DNA of 64,000 nt from Anaerolineae bacterium (GTDB lineage Bacteria; Chloroflexota; Anaerolineae; B4-G1; DUEL01). The first letter of the stretch is position 1, and each line of letters opens with the position of its first letter. The notes beneath the pieces are model-generated. The model was not told the DNA's origin, did not search any database, and saw nothing but the letters and a program-made list of their open reading frames with translations. Below, piece by piece: positions 25,757-33,624 of this stretch. A program made the position numbers and the translations under genes. Where the stretch lies: the NCBI GenBank assembly GCA_025060135.1, contig JANXCY010000001.1, positions 77,226 to 141,225 on the forward strand, read 5' to 3'.

Positions 25757-26956
25757 ATGTCCAGGCGCGTATGGACCCTGATGGTACTGATGACAATTTC
25801 TGCCCTGGTGCTGGCTGCCTGCCGGCCTGCAGCGACTCCCACCCCCGAGGGCCCGAGATTGGGGAAATTGAAGGCCTGTTTCATCTACGTTGGTCCGATT
25901 GGCGACATTGGCTGGACCCATGCCCATGACCAGGGCCGCCAGATCGTGGAACGACAGTTCCCCTGGCTGGAGACCGCCTATGCTGAGTCCGTACCGGAGG
26001 CCGACGTGGAGCGGTTCCTGGACCGCTTCATCGTGGACGAGAAATGCGATGTGGTCTTCACCACCAGTTTTGGCTTCATGGACGGCACCCTGGCGGCGGC
26101 CCAGAAGTACCCCGACAAAATCTTCTTCCACTGTTCCGGCTACAAGCGGGCCCCTAACATGGGGACCTACATGGCCGACTTCTATCAGGTTTACTACCTG
26201 AACGGCCTGATGGCTGGCGCGTTGACCAAGAGCGGCAAGATCGGCTATGTGGCTGCTCACCCGATCCCCGAGGTCGTCCGCCATATTAACGCCTTCACCC
26301 TGGGTATCCGGGAAGTGAACCCCAAAGCGACGGTGGACGTTCGGTGGATTTTTGCCTGGTATGACCCGGCCAAGGCCCGGCAGGCCGCCGAGGCATTGAT
26401 TGCCGAGGGCGCGGATGTCCTGGCCTTCACCGAGGACTCGCCCACTGTTGTCCAGGTAGGGGAGGAGTACACCAATAAGGGCCAGCCGATCTACACCTTC
26501 GGCCACTACAGCCCGATGGCCCAGTTCGGCCCCAACTCTATGGTCAGCGGCCAGTTGGTCCACTGGGAGCGGATCTACGAAGACATTCTGATGAAAGTCT
26601 ATCTGGGCATCTACACCAACAAGAACCTGGAGAATGTGGACTACTGGTACATCCTGGGGCAGAAGGGCGTGGAACTGGGTGGCGACTTCGGCGTTCCCAT
26701 CAATCCCAAGTTTGAGGAGCCGCTCAAGGCCGTGAAGGTCAGCGACCCGCTCCTGGGTGAGATCAGCGTCTACGACCTGGTCTTCAAGCGGCTGGAACAG
26801 ATGACCGACCCGGCGGTTCTCTTTGACCCCTTCACTGGCCCGATCAAGGATCAGGCGGGTCAATTGCGGGTGAAGCCAGGCCAGCGGCTCAGCCTCTACG
26901 AACTGACTACGATGGACTGGTTTGTGGAAGGCAACATTGGCGAGTTGCCGCGCTGA
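25757..26956 (+). CDS. BMP-family (PnrA-like) substrate-binding lipoprotein
   Basis: The 399-residue product begins with a type II signal peptide and lipobox (ALVLAAC, Cys near residue 22), then a TPTPEG linker. The mature part matches the basic membrane protein family: KACFIYVGPIGDIGWTHAHD, CDVVFTTSFGFMDGTLAAAQ, GKIGYVAAHPIPEVVRHINA, ADVLAFTEDSPTVVQVGEEY. In studied members these proteins capture nucleosides for an ABC importer, and the family is also linked to purines and other ligands. No permease or ATPase genes follow, which is unusual. GGAGG lies ahead of the ATG. Confidence 0.88.
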   Translation: MSRRVWTLMVLMTISALVLAACRPAATPTPEGPRLGKLKACFIYVGPIGDIGWTHAHDQGRQIVERQFPWLETAYAESVPEADVERFLDRFIVDEKCDVVFTTSFGFMDGTLAAAQKYPDKIFFHCSGYKRAPNMGTYMADFYQVYYLNGLMAGALTKSGKIGYVAAHPIPEVVRHINAFTLGIREVNPKATVDVRWIFAWYDPAKARQAAEALIAEGADVLAFTEDSPTVVQVGEEYTNKGQPIYTFGHYSPMAQFGPNSMVSGQLVHWERIYEDILMKVYLGIYTNKNLENVDYWYILGQKGVELGGDFGVPINPKFEEPLKAVKVSDPLLGEISVYDLVFKRLEQMTDPAVLFDPFTGPIKDQAGQLRVKPGQRLSLYELTTMDWFVEGNIGELPR

Positions 26957-27003
26957 ACCTGGGAACCTTCCGTGGGCTCCGGCCCGACATGTTCCGTTTT
27001 CCC

Positions 27004-27053
27004 GTAGCGCAGGCTGTTCGCCTGCACCGGGCAGGCCTGGCGGCCTGCGCTAC
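27004..27053. repeat. GTAGCGCAGGC hairpin repeat
   Basis: GTAGCGCAGGC (27004-27014) pairs exactly with GCCTGCGCTAC (27043-27053), and the loop carries GCTGTTCGCCTGCACC, a 16-base word repeated exactly near 28854. It is the best copy in this window of a dispersed hairpin family. Confidence 0.7.
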
Positions 27054-27142
27054 GTTCTCCTCGGCCTTGCAGTAGGGGCGGGGTTTGTTGGACTGTGCTG
27101 GCCGGTGGCCCGCGGGCAGACTCGGGATATGAGGAGGGCATT

Positions 27143-27805
27143 GTGGCGTTGCTCTTTCTGGATACAGCGGACATCCACGAGGTGCGTCAGGCGGCAGCCT
27201 GGGGGATTCTGGACGGTGTTACCACCAACCCGACACTGATGATGCGGGCTGGTACTGCCGACCTCAAAGCCACCACGCTGGAAATCGTGAACATTGTCCA
27301 GGGACCGGTGAGCGCCGAGGTGATCTCCACAGATGCCCCGGGGATGATCGCCGAAGCGCGGGAAATCCTGAACTGGTCCGAGCACGTCTTCGTCAAAATC
27401 CCCTGCACTGTGGAGGGGTTAAAAGCGATGCGGGAAATTGCCCGCTGGCCCAACGGGCGGATCAACGCGACGCTGATTTTCTCCCCCATTCAGGCCTACC
27501 TGGTGGCCAAAGCCGGGGCGACGTACGCTTCCATCTTTGTCGGGCGGATGGACGACGCCGGCCTGGATGGGATGGAAGTAGTCCGCCAGACCCGGGTCAT
27601 TTTTGACCGCTACGGATTCTCCTGCCAAGTGCTGGCGGCCAGTATCCGCCATCCGGCCCATGTGGTGGAAGCCCTGTTGGCAGGGGCTGATATCATCACG
27701 GTCCCCTTTGGCGTCCTCCAGCAGATGGTGCGCAGTCCGTTCACCGACGTCGGCCTGGAGCGCTTCCTGGCCGACTGGCAGAAGGTGGCCGGGGCCACAA
27801 AGTAG
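27143..27805 (+). CDS. Transaldolase / fructose-6-phosphate aldolase family protein
   Basis: The 220-residue TIM-barrel enzyme has the Schiff-base Lys85 in VFVKIPCT, the same position as in FSA-type enzymes. It also shows LFLDTADIHEVRQA at the start, GVTTNPTL, INATLIFSPIQAYLVAKAGA, FVGRMDDAG and VLAASIRHPAHVVEALLAG. The short length puts it in the TalC/FSA subfamily, which either moves a dihydroxyacetone unit in the pentose phosphate pathway or splits fructose 6-phosphate. The GTG at 27143 follows GAGGAGGG and was preferred over an upstream in-frame start at 27095. Confidence 0.88.
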   Translation: MALLFLDTADIHEVRQAAAWGILDGVTTNPTLMMRAGTADLKATTLEIVNIVQGPVSAEVISTDAPGMIAEAREILNWSEHVFVKIPCTVEGLKAMREIARWPNGRINATLIFSPIQAYLVAKAGATYASIFVGRMDDAGLDGMEVVRQTRVIFDRYGFSCQVLAASIRHPAHVVEALLAGADIITVPFGVLQQMVRSPFTDVGLERFLADWQKVAGATK

Positions 27806-27933
27806 CCTCCCTGAACCCGGGCCCACCGGGCGGGACAGGGGTCGGCGCCTAATGGCGGGATGATCCCGCCGCAATGGACGGCGACCCTCCGGCGAAACGG
27901 CCCGACTTTCGGGAGAGAGTGTGGAGGTCACGG

Positions 27934-28716
27934 GTGCCCCTGCCCCAGATCGTCCCTATCCGAGAGATTTACGTAGAAAACCGCCGGGTGCGTACCTTCG
28001 TCCTGGATACGGCGCTCCCGGAGGCCCAGCCCGGGCAGTTCGTAATGCTCTGGCTCCCCGGAGTGGACGAAAAGCCCATATCCATTGCTTATCCCTCTCC
28101 ATTGACGCTCACGGTAGCCCGCGTGGGCCCGTTCAGCACTGCGCTCCACCGGGTACGGGAAGGGGAACGGGTGGGAGTGCGCGGGCCCTTCGGCCGGGGA
28201 TTTCACCTCCAACCCGACCGTCCCGCGCTCCTGATCGGCGGCGGTTACGGCGTGGCTCCTCTGTACTTCCTGGCCTGGCATGCTGTCCGGCAGGAGATTC
28301 CCACCACGGTGGTGATGGGAGCCCGGAGGGCCAATGACCTTATTTACGTGGACCGCTTCCAGGCTCTGGGGGTCGAACTGGTGATTGCCACCGATGACGG
28401 CTCCGCCGGGCGGCAGGGGACAGCCGTAGAGGCAGCGCTGGAAATCGCCAGGCGAGACCCGCCGCCTGTCGTCTACGCCTGTGGGCCGGAACCGATGCTG
28501 GTGGCCGTCCTCCATCTCTGCCAGAAGCACGGCCTGCCCGGTCAGTTGAGCGTAGAGCGGTACATGAAGTGCGGTTTCGGCATCTGTGGACAGTGCTCCT
28601 TGGATGGGATGCTGGTCTGCCTGGATGGGCCGGTCTTCTCCGTGGAGCAACTGGCCAGCCTGACGGAGTTTGGCCGGTTCCGTCGCAACCCTACCGGTCG
28701 CCGGATGCCGGTGTAG
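27934..28716 (+). CDS. PyrK-like FAD/[2Fe-2S] electron-transfer protein
   Basis: The 260-residue protein matches the electron-transfer subunit of class 1B dihydroorotate dehydrogenase. An FAD-binding barrel shows AQPGQFVMLWLPGVDEKPIS, and the NAD domain shows LLIGGGYGVAPLYFLA and VYACGPEPMLVAV. The [2Fe-2S] ligands are Cys213, Cys218, Cys221 and Cys229. It would carry electrons from dihydroorotate oxidation to NAD+. No pyrD gene is next to it, so a role with another dehydrogenase is possible. The GTG at 27934 follows GGAGGT with a 5-base spacing. An ATG at 27874 lacks a site. Confidence 0.82.
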   Translation: MPLPQIVPIREIYVENRRVRTFVLDTALPEAQPGQFVMLWLPGVDEKPISIAYPSPLTLTVARVGPFSTALHRVREGERVGVRGPFGRGFHLQPDRPALLIGGGYGVAPLYFLAWHAVRQEIPTTVVMGARRANDLIYVDRFQALGVELVIATDDGSAGRQGTAVEAALEIARRDPPPVVYACGPEPMLVAVLHLCQKHGLPGQLSVERYMKCGFGICGQCSLDGMLVCLDGPVFSVEQLASLTEFGRFRRNPTGRRMPV

Positions 28717-28811
28717 GATGAGCGCCGTTTCCCCTGGGGGGTTGCAGTGGCTCTGCTGCTGCAATCAAAATATTTATTTTTAAGGGTTGCGTCCGACCTT
28801 TCGGACGACTT

Positions 28812-28896
28812 GTAGCGCAGGCGGTTTGCGGAGGCCAGAGCGGCATGGATGGGGCTGTTCGCCTGCACCTGGCGAGTTCGGGTGGCCTGTGCTCTG
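28812..28896. repeat. Degenerate copy of the GTAGCGCAGG repeat
   Basis: GTAGCGCAGG (28812-28821) and a decayed partner GGCCTGTGCTC (about 28884-28894) flank a segment containing GCTGTTCGCCTGCACC, identical to the loop of the repeat at 27004-27053. Confidence 0.5.
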
Positions 28897-28946
28897 GGTA
28901 AACGGTGTAACTCCCGGTATTTGCACAAAGTTTCGCTCCAATAGAG

Positions 28947-28975
28947 TTGACGGCCCATCCGGGGTATGTTACAAT
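28947..28975 (+). promoter_or_regulatory. Promoter of the 70-residue membrane protein gene
   Basis: TTGACG at 28947-28952, a 17-bp spacer, TACAAT at 28970-28975. The transcript would begin near 28982, with GGGAGGG only a few bases on. Confidence 0.8.
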
Positions 28976-28994
28976 CGGACGATGGGAGGGAAAC

Positions 28995-29207
28995 ATGCTG
29001 GCGAAACTGGTGAAGCGCACCAGCGACTTTCTGGCCCGAACGCCAGGTTTAGTGGTGGTCATTGGGATGGGGCTCATCCTGCTGAACTTCGTCTTGCAAT
29101 TGCTTCCCCCATGGCCGGTGGTCGGCTGGATGGCTCAAAAGCACTTCTGGCTCCACCTGGGGGTGCTGATCAGCCTGTTCGGCCTGCTGGTTGCCCGGGT
29201 GTTATAG
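28995..29207 (+). CDS. Small two-helix membrane protein, unknown function
   Basis: The 70-residue protein starts MLAKLVKRTSDFLARTPGLV and has two hydrophobic segments, LVVVIGMGLILLNFVLQLL (about 19-38) and WLHLGVLISLFGLLVARVL (about 52-70), with a PPWPVVGWMAQKH loop between. A GGGAGGG motif and a near-consensus promoter support it. No family was recognised. The basic N-terminus suggests both ends lie in the cytosol. It is the only gene between PyrK and glycyl-tRNA synthetase. Confidence 0.7.
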   Translation: MLAKLVKRTSDFLARTPGLVVVIGMGLILLNFVLQLLPPWPVVGWMAQKHFWLHLGVLISLFGLLVARVL

Positions 29208-29421
29208 GCGGTGTTCGGCGGTGGTTGGGCCGCCCGTTGTACCCCCCTTTCTGCTATAAATTTCTCTCCCAGAAGTTCCGCCGTTCACGCCGGGGGAAAC
29301 TCTCTCCAGCCCAATCCACTTCATCGGAAATGGGACGCGGAAGAACACGGGCGTTGGTGGAGACACCAGTTCCTGCAACGCATTTCAGAGAGACCCTCAT
29401 TCTTGCGGAGGCCGCAATGAT

Positions 29422-32400
29422 ATGGAACGTCCGCTGACCTTCCAGGAAGTCATCCTGCGCCTGCAACAATTCTGGGCCGAGAGGGGATGTCTCCTCTGGC
29501 AGCCGTATAGCGAAAAAGTCGGCGCCGGGACGATGAATCCCGCCACTGTCCTGCGCGTCTTGGGGCCAGAGCCCTGGAACGTCGCCTATGTGGAACCCTC
29601 CTACCGCCCCGACGACGGCCGCTACGGCGAAAACCCCAACCGGATGCAGATGCACATCCAGTTCCAGGTCATCCTCAAGCCCGACCCGGGCAACCCCCAG
29701 GAAATCTACCTCCAGAGCCTGGAGGCCCTGGGCATCCGCCGGGAGGAGCACGACATCCGCTTTGTGGAGGATAACTGGGAGAGCCCTGCCCTGGGTGCCT
29801 GGGGCCTGGGCTGGGAAGTGTGGCTGGATGGCCTGGAAATCACCCAGTTCACCTACTTCCAGCAGTCCGGCGGCCTGACGCTGGACCCACCCGCTGTGGA
29901 AATCACCTACGGCCTGGAGCGCATCACCATGTTCCTCCAGCGGGTCCGCTCCGTCTGGGAGATAGATTGGGACGGCGTCCACACCTACGGCGATGTCTTC
30001 CTGACCCCGGAAATCGAACACTGCCGCTATAATTTTGAACTGGCCGATATAGACGCTCTGCGCCGGATGTACGACCTCTATGAAAATGAGGCCCGCCGCT
30101 GTCTGGAGGCCGGGCTGGTGATTCCGGCTCACGACTACATCCTTCGCTGCTCCCACACCTTCAACCTGCTGGATTCTCGCGGCGCCGTCGGCGTTACGGA
30201 GCGGGCGGTCTTTTTCCGCCGGATGCGAGACCTGGCCCGCCAGGTCGCCCAGGCGTACGTGGCTCAGCGGGAAGGGGCGGGATTTCCCTGGCGGGCCCGC
30301 GCCCCCCGACAGGAAGCGCAGCCCGAGGGGACTCCACCGCCTCCCGCGCCTCACGGCCCGGCGACACTCCTTCTGGAAATCGGTACCGAGGAACTCCCGG
30401 CAGGCGACCTCTCCCTGGCCCTGAGCCAACTCCGGGAGCAGGCCCCGGCACTCCTGACGGAGGCCCGCCTGGAGTACGAAAACCTGCGCGTCCTGGGAAC
30501 ACCCCGAAGGCTGGCCCTGCTGGTGGACGGTCTGGCCCCCCGCCAGCGTCCGCTGGAAGAAGTGGTCAAAGGACCGCCGGTCCGTGCTGCCTTTGACGCT
30601 GAAGGCCGCCCCACGCCCGCCGCCGAGGGCTTCGCTCGCCGACAAGGCGTGGCCGTCTCCGACCTCCAGGTCCGGGAACTGGACGGTGGCCAGTACGTCG
30701 TCGCCCTTCGGCAGGTGGAAGGCCGTCCGACGCCGGAAGTGCTGATGGACCTCCTCCCCCGCCTGATTGCCAACCTGCGGTTCCCGTTGAGCATGCGCTG
30801 GAACGAGACCGGCGTCGCCTTCTCCCGTCCGATCCGCTGGCTGGTGGCCCTCCTGGGCGACCAGGTCATCCCCTTTGACTACGCCGGCCTCTCCAGTGGC
30901 CGCACTACCCGGGGCTCCCGGCCCGAGGGTTCCCCGGACATCTCCCTGGCGCGCGCGGAGGAATACCTGGAGCAGATGCGGGCACACGGCATTCTGGTGG
31001 ACCCCGAGGAGCGCCGCGCCGTCGTGGCCGCGCAGGCCGCTGCCCGGGCCGCCGAGGTGGGCGGGAAGGTGCCGGAAGACCCAGACCTCCTGGAAGAAGT
31101 AACCCATCTGGTGGAGCAACCCACTGCCTTCCTGGGGCGGTTTGAGGAAGAGTACCTGCGCCTCCCCACCCAGGTCCTGGTTGCCGTGATGAAGAAACAT
31201 CAGCGCTACTTCCCGGTCCTGGACAGAGATGGGCGGCTCCTGCCGTACTTCGTCGCCGTCCGCAACGGCGGGGAGGAGTATCTGGATGTCGTCCGGCGGG
31301 GCAACGAGGAAGTCCTGCGGGCCCGCTTCGCCGATGCCGACTACTTCTACCGGGAAGATACCGCCCGACCGCTGGAATCCTTCCTACCCCGGCTGGGGAC
31401 CCTCACCTTCCAGGAGCAACTGGGCTCCATGCTGGATAAGGCCCGCCGTCTGGAGGCGCTGGTGCCGGAAGTGGCCCGCATGCTGGGCCTGTCGGAGGCG
31501 GAGACGGCGGTGGCCCAACGCGCCGCGCATCTCTGCAAGGCTGACCTGGCGACCCAGATGGTGGTGGAGTTCACCAGCCTGCAGGGGGTGATGGGGCAGG
31601 AGTACGCACTCAAATCCGGGGAGCCACCGGAGGTGGCCCAGGCCATCTGGGAGCACTACCTGCCCCGCTTCGCCGGGGACGCACTTCCCCAGACCCTTCC
31701 GGGTCTTGCCCTGGGCCTGGCGGACCGGCTGGACAGCCTGGCAGGCCTGTTTGCCGTGGGGCTGGTGCCCACCGGCTCCGCTGATCCCTATGGCCTGCGG
31801 CGGGACGCGCTGGGGATGGTGCTGGCCCTGGTCGGCGCGCGACGGCCCTTCTCCATCCGCGCGGGGCTTTCGGCGGCGGCCCGTCTCCTGCCTGTAGAAG
31901 CCGACCCGGCCGCGCTGGAGGCCGCGCTGGACTTCGTCGTCGGACGGCTGCGGGTCTACCTGCGGGAGCAGGGATTCCGCCACGACGTTGTGGAGGCCGT
32001 CCTGGCTGTCCGGGGCGACGACCCCTATCGGGCCCTCCTGGCAGTGGAGGCACTGAGCCGCTGGGTCGCGCGCACAGACTGGCCGCGCCTCCTGGATAAC
32101 TACGCCCGCTGCGTCCGCATCACCCGCGACTTCACCCAACAGTTCACTCTGGACCCTGGCCGCTTTGTCCACCCGATAGAATGGGAATTGTACCATGCCT
32201 GGCGGGAAGCCCGCGAGCGGGTCCAGCCTGAGGGTTCAGTGGACGATTTCTTCGCTGCCTTCCTCCCGCTGGTGGATGGGATTGACCGCTTCTTTGCCCG
32301 GGAGACGGGGGTGATGGTGATGGCGGAAGACCCGGCTCTCCGGGAGAACCGCCTGGCCCTTCTGCAGCACATCGTCGCCCTGGCCGATGGTATCGTGGAC

Positions 32401-32424
32401 CTGAGCCGGATGGAGGGGTTCTGA
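29422..32424 (+). CDS. glyQS: Glycyl-tRNA synthetase, alpha and beta chains fused
   Basis: The 1000-residue protein joins the two chains of the bacterial alpha2-beta2 enzyme that charges tRNA-Gly. Residues 1 to about 295 are the catalytic alpha part ([51 protein letters not shown]). A Pro/Ala linker (about 295-312) leads to the beta part, which begins [14 protein letters not shown] and includes [32 protein letters not shown] and a C-terminal DALR-like anticodon domain. Fusions like this are known in several phyla. The ATG at 29422 is weakly supported by GGAGG further upstream. A T-box leader was looked for and not seen. Confidence 0.94.
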   Translation: MERPLTFQEVILRLQQFWAERGCLLWQPYSEKVGAGTMNPATVLRVLGPEPWNVAYVEPSYRPDDGRYGENPNRMQMHIQFQVILKPDPGNPQEIYLQSLEALGIRREEHDIRFVEDNWESPALGAWGLGWEVWLDGLEITQFTYFQQSGGLTLDPPAVEITYGLERITMFLQRVRSVWEIDWDGVHTYGDVFLTPEIEHCRYNFELADIDALRRMYDLYENEARRCLEAGLVIPAHDYILRCSHTFNLLDSRGAVGVTERAVFFRRMRDLARQVAQAYVAQREGAGFPWRARAPRQEAQPEGTPPPPAPHGPATLLLEIGTEELPAGDLSLALSQLREQAPALLTEARLEYENLRVLGTPRRLALLVDGLAPRQRPLEEVVKGPPVRAAFDAEGRPTPAAEGFARRQGVAVSDLQVRELDGGQYVVALRQVEGRPTPEVLMDLLPRLIANLRFPLSMRWNETGVAFSRPIRWLVALLGDQVIPFDYAGLSSGRTTRGSRPEGSPDISLARAEEYLEQMRAHGILVDPEERRAVVAAQAAARAAEVGGKVPEDPDLLEEVTHLVEQPTAFLGRFEEEYLRLPTQVLVAVMKKHQRYFPVLDRDGRLLPYFVAVRNGGEEYLDVVRRGNEEVLRARFADADYFYREDTARPLESFLPRLGTLTFQEQLGSMLDKARRLEALVPEVARMLGLSEAETAVAQRAAHLCKADLATQMVVEFTSLQGVMGQEYALKSGEPPEVAQAIWEHYLPRFAGDALPQTLPGLALGLADRLDSLAGLFAVGLVPTGSADPYGLRRDALGMVLALVGARRPFSIRAGLSAAARLLPVEADPAALEAALDFVVGRLRVYLREQGFRHDVVEAVLAVRGDDPYRALLAVEALSRWVARTDWPRLLDNYARCVRITRDFTQQFTLDPGRFVHPIEWELYHAWREARERVQPEGSVDDFFAAFLPLVDGIDRFFARETGVMVMAEDPALRENRLALLQHIVALADGIVDLSRMEGF

Positions 32425-32583
32425 AAGCCCGGAGAGCGCCACTTTTATGGCCGATGCCTCGATGCCGGGACTGGCCCTTCCGGGATTGCCAACCTACTGG
32501 AAGGACACATGTGCCAAAGGGTATGGTAACGGTTTGCTTACCCTTTTGTAACGGTGGAAGAGAGATGCCAACTTCGGGAAATG

Positions 32584-32592
32584 TGCTATAAT
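32584..32592 (+). promoter_or_regulatory. Extended -10 promoter ahead of the response-regulator operon
   Basis: TGCTATAAT (32584-32592) is a perfect extended -10 element, with only a weak -35 region (GATGCC about 17 bases before the hexamer). It lies 80 bases ahead of the first response regulator. Confidence 0.6.
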
Positions 32593-32671
32593 TAGAGGTA
32601 AGTGGGAGCCTTCCGTCTGGAGGAGAACCTGCTGAGGTGTGCGGCTCATCTGGGGGGAGAAGGACGGAGAT

Positions 32672-33058
32672 ATGACGAGCCCGAAAATTCTGTATATAGA
32701 AGATAACCCTGAAAACCGCCTGCTGGTACGGCGCATTCTGGAAGCTGAAGGGTATACCGTGGTGGAAGCCGTAGATGGTCCTTCTGGTCTGGAGGCGGCC
32801 CGGGCTCTTCCGCCTGACCTGATTCTCTTGGATATTAATCTGCCGGAAATGGATGGGTACGAACTGGTGGGGCGGTTGCGCCGTCTCCCGGGTCTGGCGA
32901 CCACCCCCATCATCGCGCTGACGGCGTATGCTCTAAAGGGGGACCGGGAGCGCATTCTTGCGGCAGGTTGCGATGGGTATATTCAAAAGCCCATAGATGT
33001 GGATAGCTTACCGATGCAGGTTGCTGCTTTTCTCAAAAAACGAACCGGTTCCGATTGA
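32672..33058 (+). CDS. Single-domain response regulator (first of pair)
   Basis: The 128-residue protein is a lone receiver domain like DivK or CheY. The acidic pocket is LYIEDNPENR, the phospho-acceptor Asp is in LILLDINLPEMDGYELV (about residue 53), the switch Thr in IIALTAYALKG and the Lys in YIQKPID. No DNA-binding or enzymatic output follows, so it must act through protein contacts. The ATG follows GGACGGAGAT. It is separated by 9 bases from a second lone receiver and by a further 140 bases from a histidine kinase, the likely phosphodonor. Confidence 0.9.
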   Translation: MTSPKILYIEDNPENRLLVRRILEAEGYTVVEAVDGPSGLEAARALPPDLILLDINLPEMDGYELVGRLRRLPGLATTPIIALTAYALKGDRERILAAGCDGYIQKPIDVDSLPMQVAAFLKKRTGSD

Positions 33059-33067
33059 GGGAGCCCT

Positions 33068-33484
33068 ATGCCGCCGGTCAACCCACAGGATGCCACGGTT
33101 CTGGTGATTGAAGACAATCTGAATAACTTCCTGCTAATTGCCCGCCTGCTGGCCTTTGTAGGGGTGGGGCGCTGCGAATGGAAGGCTTCCGGATGGCAAG
33201 TGCTGGAATATGCGGAGACACTTCCGCATATAGACCTGATTTTGATGGACATTTTCCTTCCTGAACGGGATGGCTATGAAGCGTTGAGCCTGCTGCGGGC
33301 CGACCCACGGTTCAAAGATGTTCCCGTCATTGCGATTACCGCCGACGCCAGCCTGGAGAGTATGGAGCGGGCCCGCCAGGCTGGGTTTAACGGCTTCATT
33401 GGCAAGCCGATAGACCCCGACCGGTTCCCCGAACAAATCCGGCGTATTTTGCGGGGAGAGCCGGTCTGGGACCCGGGGATATAA
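33068..33484 (+). CDS. Single-domain response regulator (second of pair)
   Basis: The 138-residue receiver domain has VLVIEDNLNNFLLIARLLAF, an Asp in LILMDIFLPERDGYEAL, IAITADASLES with the switch Thr, and FIGKPIDPDRFPEQI. It is only distantly like its neighbour, so the pair may divide roles (for example signal and phosphate sink). It starts nine bases after the first regulator with GAGGGAG ahead, so the two are co-translated. Confidence 0.9.
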   Translation: MPPVNPQDATVLVIEDNLNNFLLIARLLAFVGVGRCEWKASGWQVLEYAETLPHIDLILMDIFLPERDGYEALSLLRADPRFKDVPVIAITADASLESMERARQAGFNGFIGKPIDPDRFPEQIRRILRGEPVWDPGI

Positions 33485-33624
33485 GGCCGGAGACCATCGT
33501 ATTGCACCCATCGCGTGGAGCGACGGATTCCCACGATAGAAACCTTCGCGTTCGTCCGTGAATCCGCGTCCCATTTTCCAGAAGTTCGGGAAGCCGGCCG
33601 GGCAGTTGTGAGGGATTAACGGGT

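Noticed and set aside
29210-29421. Possible T-box leader before glycyl-tRNA synthetase
   Set aside because: The AGGGTGGNACCGCG-type antiterminator core and a following terminator could not be found.
29254-31200. A 648-codon leftward frame opposite glycyl-tRNA synthetase
   Set aside because: It is antisense to well-conserved synthetase motifs and lacks any recognisable domain.
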